NCBI RefSeq assembly: GCF_903645325.1
Contig: NZ_CAHJXQ010000010.1
Span: 35,861-99,860, forward strand
Origin: Microbacterium tenebrionis
GTDB lineage: Bacteria > Actinomycetota > Actinomycetes > Actinomycetales > Microbacteriaceae
Reading direction: 5' to 3'
Length of the DNA: 64,000 bases
Part shown: one piece after another, positions 55,727 to 63,265 of the stretch
How positions within the stretch are numbered: the first letter of the stretch is position 1
How the letters are laid out: each line of letters begins with the position of its first letter
Translations under genes and position numbers: made by a program
The notes under the pieces: generated by a model
What the model was told of the DNA's origin: nothing
The model's input: the letters and a program-made list of their open reading frames with translations, nothing else
The model's database searches: none

Positions 55727-55931
55727 TACACTTGAGGTCGCACCTCGATTTTCGGGGTGACTACGCGTGCCCAAAGCGATCACCGTCCTCACGGACACCG
55801 GTCGCGGCATCCACTCCCTCAGGTCCCGCTCTCCAGAGCGGGTGGGCGTGTGCCGGGCACCAGGATCACCGGTCGCCTGACCGGCGAGAACAACCTCAAG
55901 GACGCGCAAGCGTCAGAACCAGGAGAAGACC
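55727..55931 (+). promoter_or_regulatory. rpsB promoter and long leader
   Basis: TACACT (55727-55732) is a good -10 box. From there about 190 bases precede rpsB with no ORF of note. The leader has a tight hairpin CCCGCTCT-CC-AGAGCGGG (55825-55842) and two copies of ACCGGTCGC. It may be the target for S2 autoregulation, which is known for rpsB-tsf in other bacteria; no known Rfam element was recognised. The rest of the 316-base gap, from 55616, shows nothing clear. Confidence 0.5.
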
Positions 55932-56828
55932 ATGGCTGTGGTCACCATTCGCCAGCTGCTCGACAGCGGCGTTCACTTCGGACACCAGACCCGCCGGTGG
56001 AACCCGAAGGTCAAGCGCTTCATCCTCACCGAGCGCAGCGGCATCCACATCATCGACCTGCAGCAGTCGCTCGGCTACATCGACGCCGCCTACGACTTCG
56101 TCAAGGAGACGGTCGCCCGCGGTGGCACGATCCTCTTCGTCGGCACCAAGAAGCAGGCGCAGGAGATCCTCGCCGAGCAGGCGACCCGTGTCGGCCAGCC
56201 CTACGTCAACCAGCGCTGGCTCGGCGGCCTCCTCACGAACTTCCAGACGATCGCCAAGCGCCTGGCGCGCATGAAGGAGCTCGAGGAGCTCGACTACGAG
56301 AACCCCGCGGCCTCCGGCTTCACGAAGAAGGAGCTCCTGCTCAAGAAGCGCGAGCTCGACAAGCTGCACAAGTCGCTCGGCGGCATCCGCAACCTCACCA
56401 AGACGCCGTCGGCCCTGTGGGTCGTCGACGCCAAGCGCGAGCACCTCGCGATCGACGAGGCCAAGAAGCTCGGCATCCCGGTGATCGGCATCCTCGACAC
56501 CAACGCCGACCCGGACGACTTCCAGTACCCGATCCCCGGCAACGACGACGCGATCCGCTCGGTGTCGCTGCTGACGCGCATCATCGCCGACGCCGCCGCC
56601 GAGGGCCTGCAGCAGAAGCACAACCCCGAGTCGGGCGACGCCGAGCCGCTGGCCGAGTGGGAGAAGGAGCTTCTCGAGGCTCCCGCCGAGGGCGCCGCTG
56701 CTGAGGAAGCCGCCGCTGAGCCGGCCGCCGCTGAGCCGGCCGCCGCTGAGCCGGCCGCCGAGGAGGCACCCGCCGCTGAGGCCGCACCGGAGACCGAGGC
56801 TCCGGCCGAGGCCGCTGACGCCAAGTAA
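55932..56828 (+). CDS. rpsB: 30S ribosomal protein S2
   Basis: A 298-residue S2, longer than the usual 240-260 because of an acidic tail. The core has [31 protein letters not shown] and the [12 protein letters not shown] motif, then [27 protein letters not shown]. The final 60 residues are almost only Ala, Glu and Pro, including repeats of the pentamer AAAEP from a 15-base DNA repeat. The ATG follows AGGAGAAG. Co-transcribed with tsf. Confidence 0.97.
   Translation: MAVVTIRQLLDSGVHFGHQTRRWNPKVKRFILTERSGIHIIDLQQSLGYIDAAYDFVKETVARGGTILFVGTKKQAQEILAEQATRVGQPYVNQRWLGGLLTNFQTIAKRLARMKELEELDYENPAASGFTKKELLLKKRELDKLHKSLGGIRNLTKTPSALWVVDAKREHLAIDEAKKLGIPVIGILDTNADPDDFQYPIPGNDDAIRSVSLLTRIIADAAAEGLQQKHNPESGDAEPLAEWEKELLEAPAEGAAAEEAAAEPAAAEPAAAEPAAEEAPAAEAAPETEAPAEAADAK
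56709..56760 (+). repeat. 15-bp in-frame tandem repeat in the rpsB tail
   Basis: Three full copies of GCCGCCGCTGAGCCG (56709-56753) plus a partial copy encode repeated AAAEP units. Copy number can change without breaking the frame. Confidence 0.92.
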
Positions 56829-56868
56829 TCCGCGTACACACACCTAACGAGGCAAGGAGCCACCACAC

Positions 56869-57696
56869 ATGGCCAACTTCACCATCGCCGACATCAAGGC
56901 GCTGCGTGAGCAGCTCGGCACCGGAATGGTCGACACGAAGAAGGCGCTCGAGGAGGCCGACGGCGACGTCGAGAAGGCCACCGAGATCCTGCGTCTGAAG
57001 GGTGCGAAGGGCAACGCCAAGCGCGCTGACCGTTCCACCAGCGAGGGCCTGGTCGTCTCGCGCGAGCAGGACGGCAGCGTCACGCTCATCGAGCTGGCCT
57101 GCGAGACGGACTTCGTCGCGAAGAACGAGCGCTTCATCGCCCTCGCCGACAAGGTCGCCGACGCCGTCGCCGCCGTGAAGGCGGACTCGGTCGAGGACGC
57201 GCTTGCGGCTTCCGCCGGCGCCCAGACCGTCGGCGAGCTGATCTCGGACGAGGCGGCGATCATCGGCGAGAAGATCGAGCTGCGCCAGGTGCGCACCGTC
57301 ACCGGTGACGCTCTCGAGGTGTACATGCACCGCACGAGCAAGGACCTGCCCCCGCAGATCGGCGTCGTCGTGGCCTACACGGGTGACGACGCGGCGACCG
57401 CGCGCAGCATCGCGCAGCACGTCTCGTTCGCCAACCCGTCGTACCTGAGCCGCGAGGACGTTCCGGCCGAGGCCGTCGAGAAGGAGCGCGAGATCGTCAC
57501 CGAGATCTCGCGCAACGAGGGCAAGCCCGAGGCCGCCCTGCCGAAGATCGTCGAGGGCCGCGTGTCCGCGTTCATCAAGCAGGTCGCCCTGCTCGAGCAG
57601 GACTACGCGAAGGACAACAAGCTCTCCGTCGCCCAGGTGGCGAAGGACGCCGGGATCACCGTGACGGACTTCGCGCGGTTCAAGGTCGGCGCGTAG
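56869..57696 (+). CDS. tsf: Elongation factor Ts
   Basis: A 275-residue nucleotide exchange factor for EF-Tu. The N-terminal UBA-like region has ALREQLGTGMVDTKKALEEA; the core has LIELACETDFVAKNERF with the TDFV motif contacting EF-Tu. The C-terminal QVAKDAGITVTDFARFKVG matches the family. It lies 40 bases after rpsB and a strong terminator follows. Confidence 0.97.
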   Translation: MANFTIADIKALREQLGTGMVDTKKALEEADGDVEKATEILRLKGAKGNAKRADRSTSEGLVVSREQDGSVTLIELACETDFVAKNERFIALADKVADAVAAVKADSVEDALAASAGAQTVGELISDEAAIIGEKIELRQVRTVTGDALEVYMHRTSKDLPPQIGVVVAYTGDDAATARSIAQHVSFANPSYLSREDVPAEAVEKEREIVTEISRNEGKPEAALPKIVEGRVSAFIKQVALLEQDYAKDNKLSVAQVAKDAGITVTDFARFKVGA

Positions 57697-57704
57697 CAGT
57701 TCTC

Positions 57705-57738
57705 AAGGGGTTCGGATCCACCAGGGTCCGAACCCCTT
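57705..57738 (+). terminator. Terminator after tsf
   Basis: AAGGGGTTCGGA pairs with TCCGAACCCCTT across a ten-base loop, followed by CTTCGTG. It ends the rpsB-tsf unit. Confidence 0.85.
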
Positions 57739-57757
57739 CTTCGTGCCCAGAAGGCAC

Positions 57758-57763
57758 TATCTT
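57758..57763 (+). promoter_or_regulatory. -10 box for pyrH
   Basis: TATCTT lies 26 bases before the preferred ATG of pyrH and supports a separate transcript after the tsf terminator. Confidence 0.5.
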
Positions 57764-57789
57764 GAATCGTGACGAGAGGACATCCACCC

Positions 57790-58506
57790 ATGACTGAACG
57801 CACCGGACGCCGCCGCGTCCTTCTCAAACTCTCCGGAGAGGCTTTCGGCGGCGGTCAGCTCGGGGTGAACCCCAACGTCGTCGGTCAGATCGCGCGCGAC
57901 ATCGCCGCGGCCGTCGACCAGGTCGAGATCGCCGTCGTCGTCGGCGGGGGCAACTTCTTCCGTGGCGCAGAGCTCAGCCAGCGCGGCATGGACCGCGGGC
58001 GTGCCGACTACATGGGCATGCTCGGCACCGTCATGAATGCCCTCGCCCTGCAGGACTTCCTCGAGCAGGCAGGTGCCCCCACTCGTGTGCAGTCGGCGAT
58101 CTCGATGACTCAGGTCGCCGAGCCGTACATCCCGCTGCGCGCGGAGCGCCACATGGAAAAGAGCCGCGTCGTCATCTTCGGTGCGGGTGCGGGTCTTCCG
58201 TACTTCTCCACGGACACCGTCGCCGCCCAGCGTGCCCTGGAGATCGGTGCGCACGAGGTCCTCGTGGCCAAGAACGGCGTCGACGCCATCTACACCGCCG
58301 ACCCGAACAAGGACGCCTCGGCGACCCGCATCGACACCGTGACATACCGCGATGCGCTGCAGCAGGGCCTCAAGGTCGTCGACTCGACCGCCTTCAGCCT
58401 CTGCATGGACAACGGCATGGACATGCGCGTGTTCGGCATGGAGCCGGCAGGCAACGTCACCCGCGCCCTGCTCGGCGAGCAGATCGGCACGCTCGTCACC
58501 GCGTGA
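57790..58506 (+). CDS. pyrH: Uridylate kinase
   Basis: A 238-residue amino-acid-kinase fold enzyme that phosphorylates UMP. Motifs are [13 protein letters not shown] at the N-terminus, [11 protein letters not shown] near residue 52 and a [16 protein letters not shown] segment near 140. The ATG at 57790 has GAGAGGA nine bases upstream; a GTG at 57769 in frame is too near the predicted transcription start. It leads the conserved pyrH-frr-cdsA group. Confidence 0.96.
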   Translation: MTERTGRRRVLLKLSGEAFGGGQLGVNPNVVGQIARDIAAAVDQVEIAVVVGGGNFFRGAELSQRGMDRGRADYMGMLGTVMNALALQDFLEQAGAPTRVQSAISMTQVAEPYIPLRAERHMEKSRVVIFGAGAGLPYFSTDTVAAQRALEIGAHEVLVAKNGVDAIYTADPNKDASATRIDTVTYRDALQQGLKVVDSTAFSLCMDNGMDMRVFGMEPAGNVTRALLGEQIGTLVTA

Positions 58507-58540
58507 CGCCGCTTGCCAGGGTGCGAAGGCCGCACCCGGA

Positions 58541-58546
58541 TAGAAT
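58541..58546 (+). promoter_or_regulatory. Possible internal promoter before frr
   Basis: TAGAAT stands in the pyrH-frr gap, 30 bases before the frr start. A TTGCCA (58513-58518) lies 22 bases upstream, longer than ideal. Confidence 0.35.
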
Positions 58547-58576
58547 TGCACGAACCCCCTGATGATAGGAGCCACC

Positions 58577-59131
58577 GTGATCGCGGACGTCCTCGCTGAA
58601 ACCACCACTCGCATGTCGCGCGCCGTCGAGGCCGCGAAGGAGGACTTCGCCACCGTGCGCACGGGGCGCGCGAACCCGCAGCTGTTCCAGAAGGTGATGG
58701 TCGACTACTACGGCTCGCCCACGCCGCTCGCTCAGCTCGCCTCGCTCGCGAACCCCGAGGCGCGCTCGCTCATCATCACGCCGTACGACAAGTCGGCGCT
58801 CAAGGCGATCGAGCAGGCCATCCGCGACATGCCGAACCTCGGCGCGAACCCCACCAACGACGGCAACATCGTGCGCGTCACGATGCCGGAGCTGACCGAG
58901 GAGCGCCGCAAGGAATACGTGAAGCTCGTGCGCACCAAGGGCGAGGATGCGAAGGTGCGCGTACGCGGCATCCGTCGCAAGTCCAAGGACGAGCTCGATG
59001 CGCTGAAGGACGAGGTCGGCGAGGACGAAGTCTCGCGCGGTGAGAAGGAGCTCGACGCTCTCACGCGTCAGCACGTGGACCTCATCGATGACGCCCTCAA
59101 GCGCAAAGAGACCGAGCTCCTCGAGGTCTGA
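58577..59131 (+). CDS. frr: Ribosome recycling factor
   Basis: A 184-residue two-domain factor that splits post-termination ribosomes with EF-G. Domain I helices include [15 protein letters not shown] and the [20 protein letters not shown] stretch; domain II has [24 protein letters not shown]. The GTG at 58577, five bases after AGGAG, gives the typical family length; an ATG at 58562 would place the ribosome site inside the gene. Four bases separate it from cdsA. Confidence 0.96.
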   Translation: MIADVLAETTTRMSRAVEAAKEDFATVRTGRANPQLFQKVMVDYYGSPTPLAQLASLANPEARSLIITPYDKSALKAIEQAIRDMPNLGANPTNDGNIVRVTMPELTEERRKEYVKLVRTKGEDAKVRVRGIRRKSKDELDALKDEVGEDEVSRGEKELDALTRQHVDLIDDALKRKETELLEV

Positions 59132-59135
59132 GCGC

Positions 59136-60260
59136 ATGGACGATCAGGTCGGAGACGCCGAAGGGCAGCCGCTGACGCGGCGAGAGGCCCGCGATGCGGC
59201 GACCCCTGATGTGACCCCGGAGGCGGCTCCGCAGCCGCAGAGCGCGCCGAGCCATGAGTCGGTCATTCCGCCGCGCCCGCCGCTTCCGAAGCCTGGGGAC
59301 GTCTCGACGGAAACCGGCTCGGCGATGCGCGAGCAGCTGCGCCAGGCGCGCGGGGACTTCGAGATCCGTGCGCATCAGGCCAGAGAGCACCTGGATCAGG
59401 CGAACGAGCGCATCAAGGCGCGCACGGGTCGCGACCTCGTTCTCGCGATCCTCGTCGGCCTCGCCTTCGGCGCCGTGCTGCTGGGGTCTTTGCTGTTCGT
59501 CAAGGAGCTCTTCCTCGTCATCGCCCTGGCGGTCGCCGTCCTCGGGATCTTCGAGCTGTCCCGCGCGCTGCGCAACGCGCAGCGCCGCGTCGACATCGTC
59601 CCCCAGGTCGCGGCGGGTGTCCTTCTGATGCTGGCCGGCTACTTCGCGCCCGCCTGGCTCAGCTGGGTGACGCTCCTGTTCGCGGTGGCGTTCGTGATCG
59701 TGTGGCGCCTCGTCGCGCAGATGATCGTCAAGGACGGCCGCACCTACGGCGACGTCCTCACGGACGCCCTCGTCGGCGGTTTCGTGCAGATCTACGTGCC
59801 GTTCCTCACCAGTCTCGCCCTGATGCTGCTGCGTCAGGACGGCGGACAGTGGTGGGTGCTGGCGTTCATCGTCGTCGCCGTCGCGTCCGACACCGGCGCG
59901 TATGCGGCCGGCCTCGCCTTCGGCCGCCACCCGATGGCGCCGCGGATCAGCCCGAAGAAGACCTGGGAGGGCTTCGGCGGTGCAGTGATCGCCGCCGCTG
60001 CCGCCGGCGTGCTCCTCGCGTTGTTCATGCTCGATCTGCCCTGGTGGGCCGGTCTCGTCTTCGGCGTCGCCATCCTCGTCTCGGCGACGGTCGGCGACCT
60101 CGGCGAATCGATGATCAAGCGCGATATCGGTATCAAGGACATGAGCTCCTGGCTTCCCGGGCACGGTGGCATCCTCGATCGGGTCGACAGCATCCTGCCC
60201 TCGACGGTGCCCGCCGTGATCCTGTACTTCCTCTTCTCCCCATGGGCGGTGCTCGCATGA
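59136..60260 (+). CDS. cdsA: Phosphatidate cytidylyltransferase
   Basis: A 374-residue membrane enzyme making CDP-diacylglycerol for phospholipid synthesis. The signature GDLGESMIKRDIGIKDMSSWLPGHGG-type region (near 308-333) and SDTGAYAAGLAFGRHPMAPRISP segment are clear, with about eight membrane segments in the last 270 residues. A hydrophilic 100-residue N-terminal extension holds the string VIPPRPPLP. The ATG is four bases after frr. The stop overlaps the DivIVA-like start. Confidence 0.93.
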   Translation: MDDQVGDAEGQPLTRREARDAATPDVTPEAAPQPQSAPSHESVIPPRPPLPKPGDVSTETGSAMREQLRQARGDFEIRAHQAREHLDQANERIKARTGRDLVLAILVGLAFGAVLLGSLLFVKELFLVIALAVAVLGIFELSRALRNAQRRVDIVPQVAAGVLLMLAGYFAPAWLSWVTLLFAVAFVIVWRLVAQMIVKDGRTYGDVLTDALVGGFVQIYVPFLTSLALMLLRQDGGQWWVLAFIVVAVASDTGAYAAGLAFGRHPMAPRISPKKTWEGFGGAVIAAAAAGVLLALFMLDLPWWAGLVFGVAILVSATVGDLGESMIKRDIGIKDMSSWLPGHGGILDRVDSILPSTVPAVILYFLFSPWAVLA

Positions 60261-60841
60261 CGACGGATGCCGTGAAGCAGACGGACACGCAGACCGCGGG
60301 TGCGTCGTCCTTCCGCATCGCCACCGGGCGCGAGCGCGGCTACCATCGTGCAGCCGTCGACACGTTCCTGGCCGCGGCCAGGGAGAGCTTCGAGTCCGAC
60401 TCCGGCGAACTCTCGGCCGAGGACGTGCGCATCGCATCGTTCCCCCTGGTCAAGGGCGGGTACGCGATCGGCGATGTCGATGCCGCACTCGGGCGCATCG
60501 AGGACGCCTTCGCCGCGCGCCGACGCGAGGAGGCGATCCGCGACGGCCGTGCCGAGGAGTGGGTTCTGCGCGCGCGTGCAGAGGCGCAGGTCATCCTCGA
60601 CCATCTCGCACGGCCCCGCCGCCAGCGCTTCGCCCGCGCAGGATTCCTGTCGTTCGGGTACCGCGTCGACGAGGTCGACCACGTGGCGAACCGCATCGTC
60701 CGCTTCCTGCGCGACGGTGACGCGCTGAGCGTGGAGCAACTGCGGTCGGCGGCGTTCCGCATGCAGCGGCACGGCTACCGCGAGGAGCAGGTCGACGCCC
60801 TGCTGGACGCCGCCATCGAGGTCATGCTCGCCGTCCGGTGA
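60257..60841 (+). CDS. DivIVA-domain protein, two short repeats
   Basis: A 194-residue protein with two DivIVA-like motifs: FRIATGRERGYHRAAVDTFL near residue 19 and FLSFGYRVDEVDHVANRIVRFL near 130. A second motif of each half (FPLVKGGYAIGDVDAALGRIE, FRMQRHGYREEQVDALLDAA) follows. It lacks the long coiled coil of Wag31/DivIVA, so it is not the polar scaffold itself. It is coupled to cdsA by ATGA, suggesting a membrane-linked envelope role, but none is proven. Confidence 0.85.
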   Translation: MTTDAVKQTDTQTAGASSFRIATGRERGYHRAAVDTFLAAARESFESDSGELSAEDVRIASFPLVKGGYAIGDVDAALGRIEDAFAARRREEAIRDGRAEEWVLRARAEAQVILDHLARPRRQRFARAGFLSFGYRVDEVDHVANRIVRFLRDGDALSVEQLRSAAFRMQRHGYREEQVDALLDAAIEVMLAVR

Positions 60842-60873
60842 GCGCTCTCATGGTGAACTCAGGCAGCTCGCGC

Positions 60874-60879
60874 TAGAAT
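60874..60879 (+). promoter_or_regulatory. -10 box before the transglycosylase-like gene
   Basis: TAGAAT lies ten bases before the GTG at 60890, implying a four-base leader for that GTG. The downstream GTG 60924 would have a 38-base leader without ribosome site. Confidence 0.5.
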
Positions 60880-60923
60880 CGATTCCATTGTGACTCCCGG
60901 TACTGAGATCGACCCCGTCAGCG

Positions 60924-61589
60924 GTGCCTCCGCGCAGGTCGCGTCGGCAGCACCCGAAGCTCCCGGCCACCACCAAGCGCTCCTGGATCCGCAGGCGCGG
61001 CATCACCGGCGCCCTCGCTGGATTCGGCGTCGTCGCCATGGCGGCAGCCGTCATCGCACCGACCGGTATGGCGCTGGCCGAGCAGTCCGAGGCCGACACC
61101 ACGACGGCGTTCTCGCTCGCGGTCGAGGACACCCAGGATCTGACCGTCACCGTCCAAGGCGCGACCATCGCCCCCGTCGAGCGCGGCAGCTTCGAGGTGT
61201 ACGTGAAGCCCAAGCCCCAGCCGAAGCCGGCACCCGCGGCCGCGTCGACGTCGACGTCGACGTCGACGCAGTCGTCATCCAACGCGCCGGGCCCTGTCTT
61301 CTACACCGGCGGCGGCGCCCCGGCCGAGTGGATGGCCGCTGCGGGTATCGCATCGAGCGACTGGGGCTATGTCGACTACATCGTCTCCAAGGAGAGCGGC
61401 TGGAACCCGAACGCGACGAATGCGTCCTCCGGTGCCTGCGGCCTCGTCCAGGCTCTGCCCTGCAGCAAGGTCCCCGGCAACGGCTACGACCCCGTCGACA
61501 ACCTCCGCTGGGGCAACGGATATGCGACCGGCCGCTACGGCAGCTGGGCGAACGCGTACGCGTTCTGGACCGCCAATCACTGGTGGTAA
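60924..61589 (+). CDS. Secreted transglycosylase-like (aggregation-promoting-factor-like) protein
   Basis: A 221-residue exported protein as written. A basic n-region, a signal segment GALAGFGVVAMAAAVIAPTG and a TMALAE-like cleavage site open it. A beta-rich linker, a KPKPQPKPAPAAAS stretch and a Ser/Thr run follow, then a C-terminal domain with DYIVSKESGWNPNATNASSGACGLVQ, typical of the lytic transglycosylase/Apf group. The start is uncertain: GTG 60924 lacks a ribosome site, while GTG 60890, better placed to a promoter, is in another frame and would need one inserted base removed near 60965. Confidence 0.8.
   Translation: MPPRRSRRQHPKLPATTKRSWIRRRGITGALAGFGVVAMAAAVIAPTGMALAEQSEADTTTAFSLAVEDTQDLTVTVQGATIAPVERGSFEVYVKPKPQPKPAPAAASTSTSTSTQSSSNAPGPVFYTGGGAPAEWMAAAGIASSDWGYVDYIVSKESGWNPNATNASSGACGLVQALPCSKVPGNGYDPVDNLRWGNGYATGRYGSWANAYAFWTANHWW
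61243..61268 (+). repeat. GTCGAC simple repeat
   Basis: About four copies of the palindromic hexamer GTCGAC encode the Ser-Thr linker of the transglycosylase-like protein. Prone to slippage in steps of six. Confidence 0.85.
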
Positions 61590-61592
61590 TGT
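61587..61592 (+). promoter_or_regulatory. -10 box for leaderless zinc-ribbon gene
   Basis: TAATGT ends six bases before the ATG at 61599; it overlaps the stop codon of the upstream gene. Confidence 0.6.
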
Positions 61593-61598
61593 CCGGCC

Positions 61599-61886
61599 AT
61601 GCCCCGCTCGAACCGACGGCGTCCGGAGCGCCAGGATACTGACGACTCCTTCCAACGGCTTCTGGCCGGGTGGAAGCGCACCGAGGTGCGGCGGGGCCAG
61701 CAGTGGACCGTGCAGCCGGTCTCCGGCCGGCAAGCCGTGAAGGAGTACACCTGCCCCGGCTGTCACCGGGCGATCACGCCGGGAACGCCGCACCAGGTCG
61801 TGTGGCGCGCCGACGGCGTGCTGGGGGATGCCGCGGACCTCGCTGCCCGCCGTCACTGGCACACCCACTGCTGGCGTGCGGCGTGA
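61599..61886 (+). CDS. Small zinc-ribbon-like protein
   Basis: A 95-residue basic protein. A probable metal site is C-P-G-C-H in the middle (YTCPGCHRAI) and H-T-H-C-W near the end (HWHTHCWRAA). Such genes are common in Microbacteriaceae, often labelled ATP/GTP-binding protein without support from motifs; no P-loop is present here. A nucleic-acid binding role is plausible but unproven. The gene is probably leaderless, and its stop overlaps a downstream small ORF. Confidence 0.82.
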   Translation: MPRSNRRRPERQDTDDSFQRLLAGWKRTEVRRGQQWTVQPVSGRQAVKEYTCPGCHRAITPGTPHQVVWRADGVLGDAADLAARRHWHTHCWRAA

Positions 61887-62029
61887 CGATGCAGATCCGC
61901 GGACCGCTGGAGCTTCCCGCGCATCGAGAGGACACCGAGCTGAGCCGTCTCGTGCTCACCGAGATCATCTCTGCAGTGAACCCCGGCGCTCTCCCTCTGC
62001 CGACGGAGTGGCCGGCCCGACGGGCCTGA
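61883..62029 (+). CDS. 48-residue small ORF coupled to the zinc-ribbon gene
   Basis: A GTG at 61883 overlaps the preceding stop (GTGA) and opens 48 codons with the start MTMQIRGPLELPAHREDTE and a SRLVLTEIISAVNPGALPLP core. No membrane segment or motif is visible. The overlap and codon use like the neighbours support translation, but the product is not recognised. An ATG at 61889 is an alternative start. Confidence 0.55.
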   Translation: MTMQIRGPLELPAHREDTELSRLVLTEIISAVNPGALPLPTEWPARRA

Positions 62030-62043
62030 CGGGCCAGGCCGGC
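62011..62043. terminator. Possible terminator between convergent genes
   Basis: GCCGGCC (62011-62017) and GGCCGGC (62037-62043) with an inner GCCCGACGGGC can fold between the small ORF and the AI-2E gene end. No U-run. Confidence 0.4.
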
Positions 62044-62044
62044 G

Positions 62045-63094
62045 TCAGCGCTCGTTCATCCGCGGGATGAGCACCTGGCGGTAGATGATCAGGATGCTCG
62101 CGGCGACCGGGATCGCGATCAGCGCGCCCAGTAGGCCGAGCAGCGATCCGCCGGCGAGGGCGGCGACGACGACGACTGCGCCGGGCACCGAGACCGCACG
62201 ACTCATGATGCGCGGAGAGATGACGTATGCCTCGATCTGCATGTAGATGAGGTAGTAGATCCCGGCGGCGAGGGCGGTCGCGGGGGAGCCCAGGCCGGGG
62301 ATCAGGCACACCAGCACGATGATCGTCGAGCCGGTCAGCGTTCCCACGAGCGGGATGAGCGAGAAGAAGAAGGCGATGACGGCGAGCACGGCGGCGAACG
62401 GGGCGCCGATGATGTTGAGGTAGATCGCGCTGAGGATGCCGTTGATCACGCCGAGCGTGACCTGACCCATGACGTAGTAGCCGACCGAGTCCGTGATCTG
62501 CTCGGCCAGGTCGATGAATCGGGGCCGCTTCGAGGCGGGGACGAGCTGGTAGACGGAGCGCTTGAGCGACGGAGTGGATGCGGTCAGGTAGATCGTCAGG
62601 ATGAGCACGATGAACGCGCCGAACAGTCCGCCGACGATCGAGACGCTCGCGTTGATGACGCCGCCGGTGATGTCGCCGAGATTGGCGATCAGCCAGTCCT
62701 GGGCCTCGGTCAGCACGCGCTCGATGTCGAGATTCGGGAAGAGCCCCGTGATCCAGTCCTCGACGTCCGTGAGGAAGGTCGGCCGGCTCACGAGCAGCGT
62801 GATCTGCTCGATGAGCTGCATGACCTGCGAGACGAGCACCGGCAGCACGATGAGGACGATTCCCGCGAAGACGCCGAGGACGAGGACGAGGGTGATGAGG
62901 ACGGCTAGCCAGCGGGGGAGTCTGCGGCGCTCGAGGAACGAGATGACCGGGTCAAGGCCCAGGCTGATGAACAGCGCGGTGCCCACGTACAGGAGCACGG
63001 TCGACAGCGACTCGATGCTGCCGATCAGCAGGATGCCGAGGCCGACGCCGAGCGTCGCGACCAGCGCGGTGCGGAACGGATTGTGGAGTTTCAT
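62045..63094 (-). CDS. AI-2E family transporter (PerM/YtvI type)
   Basis: A 349-residue permease with about seven or eight membrane segments arranged as in the AI-2E exporter family. The N-terminus has LSTVLLYVGTALFISLGLDPVIS and RRLPRWLAVLITLVLV; the C-terminal half has FSLIPLVGTLTGSTIIVLV and a P-rich VSPRIMSRAVSVPGAV string. The family includes AI-2 exporters but also sodium/proton antiporters, so substrate is open. It ends a convergent pair and is divergent from the last gene of the window. Confidence 0.9.
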   Translation of the reverse strand: MKLHNPFRTALVATLGVGLGILLIGSIESLSTVLLYVGTALFISLGLDPVISFLERRRLPRWLAVLITLVLVLGVFAGIVLIVLPVLVSQVMQLIEQITLLVSRPTFLTDVEDWITGLFPNLDIERVLTEAQDWLIANLGDITGGVINASVSIVGGLFGAFIVLILTIYLTASTPSLKRSVYQLVPASKRPRFIDLAEQITDSVGYYVMGQVTLGVINGILSAIYLNIIGAPFAAVLAVIAFFFSLIPLVGTLTGSTIIVLVCLIPGLGSPATALAAGIYYLIYMQIEAYVISPRIMSRAVSVPGAVVVVAALAGGSLLGLLGALIAIPVAASILIIYRQVLIPRMNER

Positions 63095-63265
63095 CTGCTC
63101 TCCTCCGGATGACTGCTCTCAGGCTAGTCGGCCGACCGGCCACCCGAACGGCGACGTGCCGAGGCCCAGGCGCCCCTCGTAGTCAACACTCAGGCAGTTT
63201 CGATAGTCTGAAACGTCGAGCGGTGACGCGGACTGGGAGTCCGTGTTGCGTAAGGAGACTTTTTC

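Noticed and set aside
61243..61268. Protein-binding operator made of GTCGAC repeats
   Set aside because: It lies within a coding Ser-Thr linker and is explained by codon repetition.
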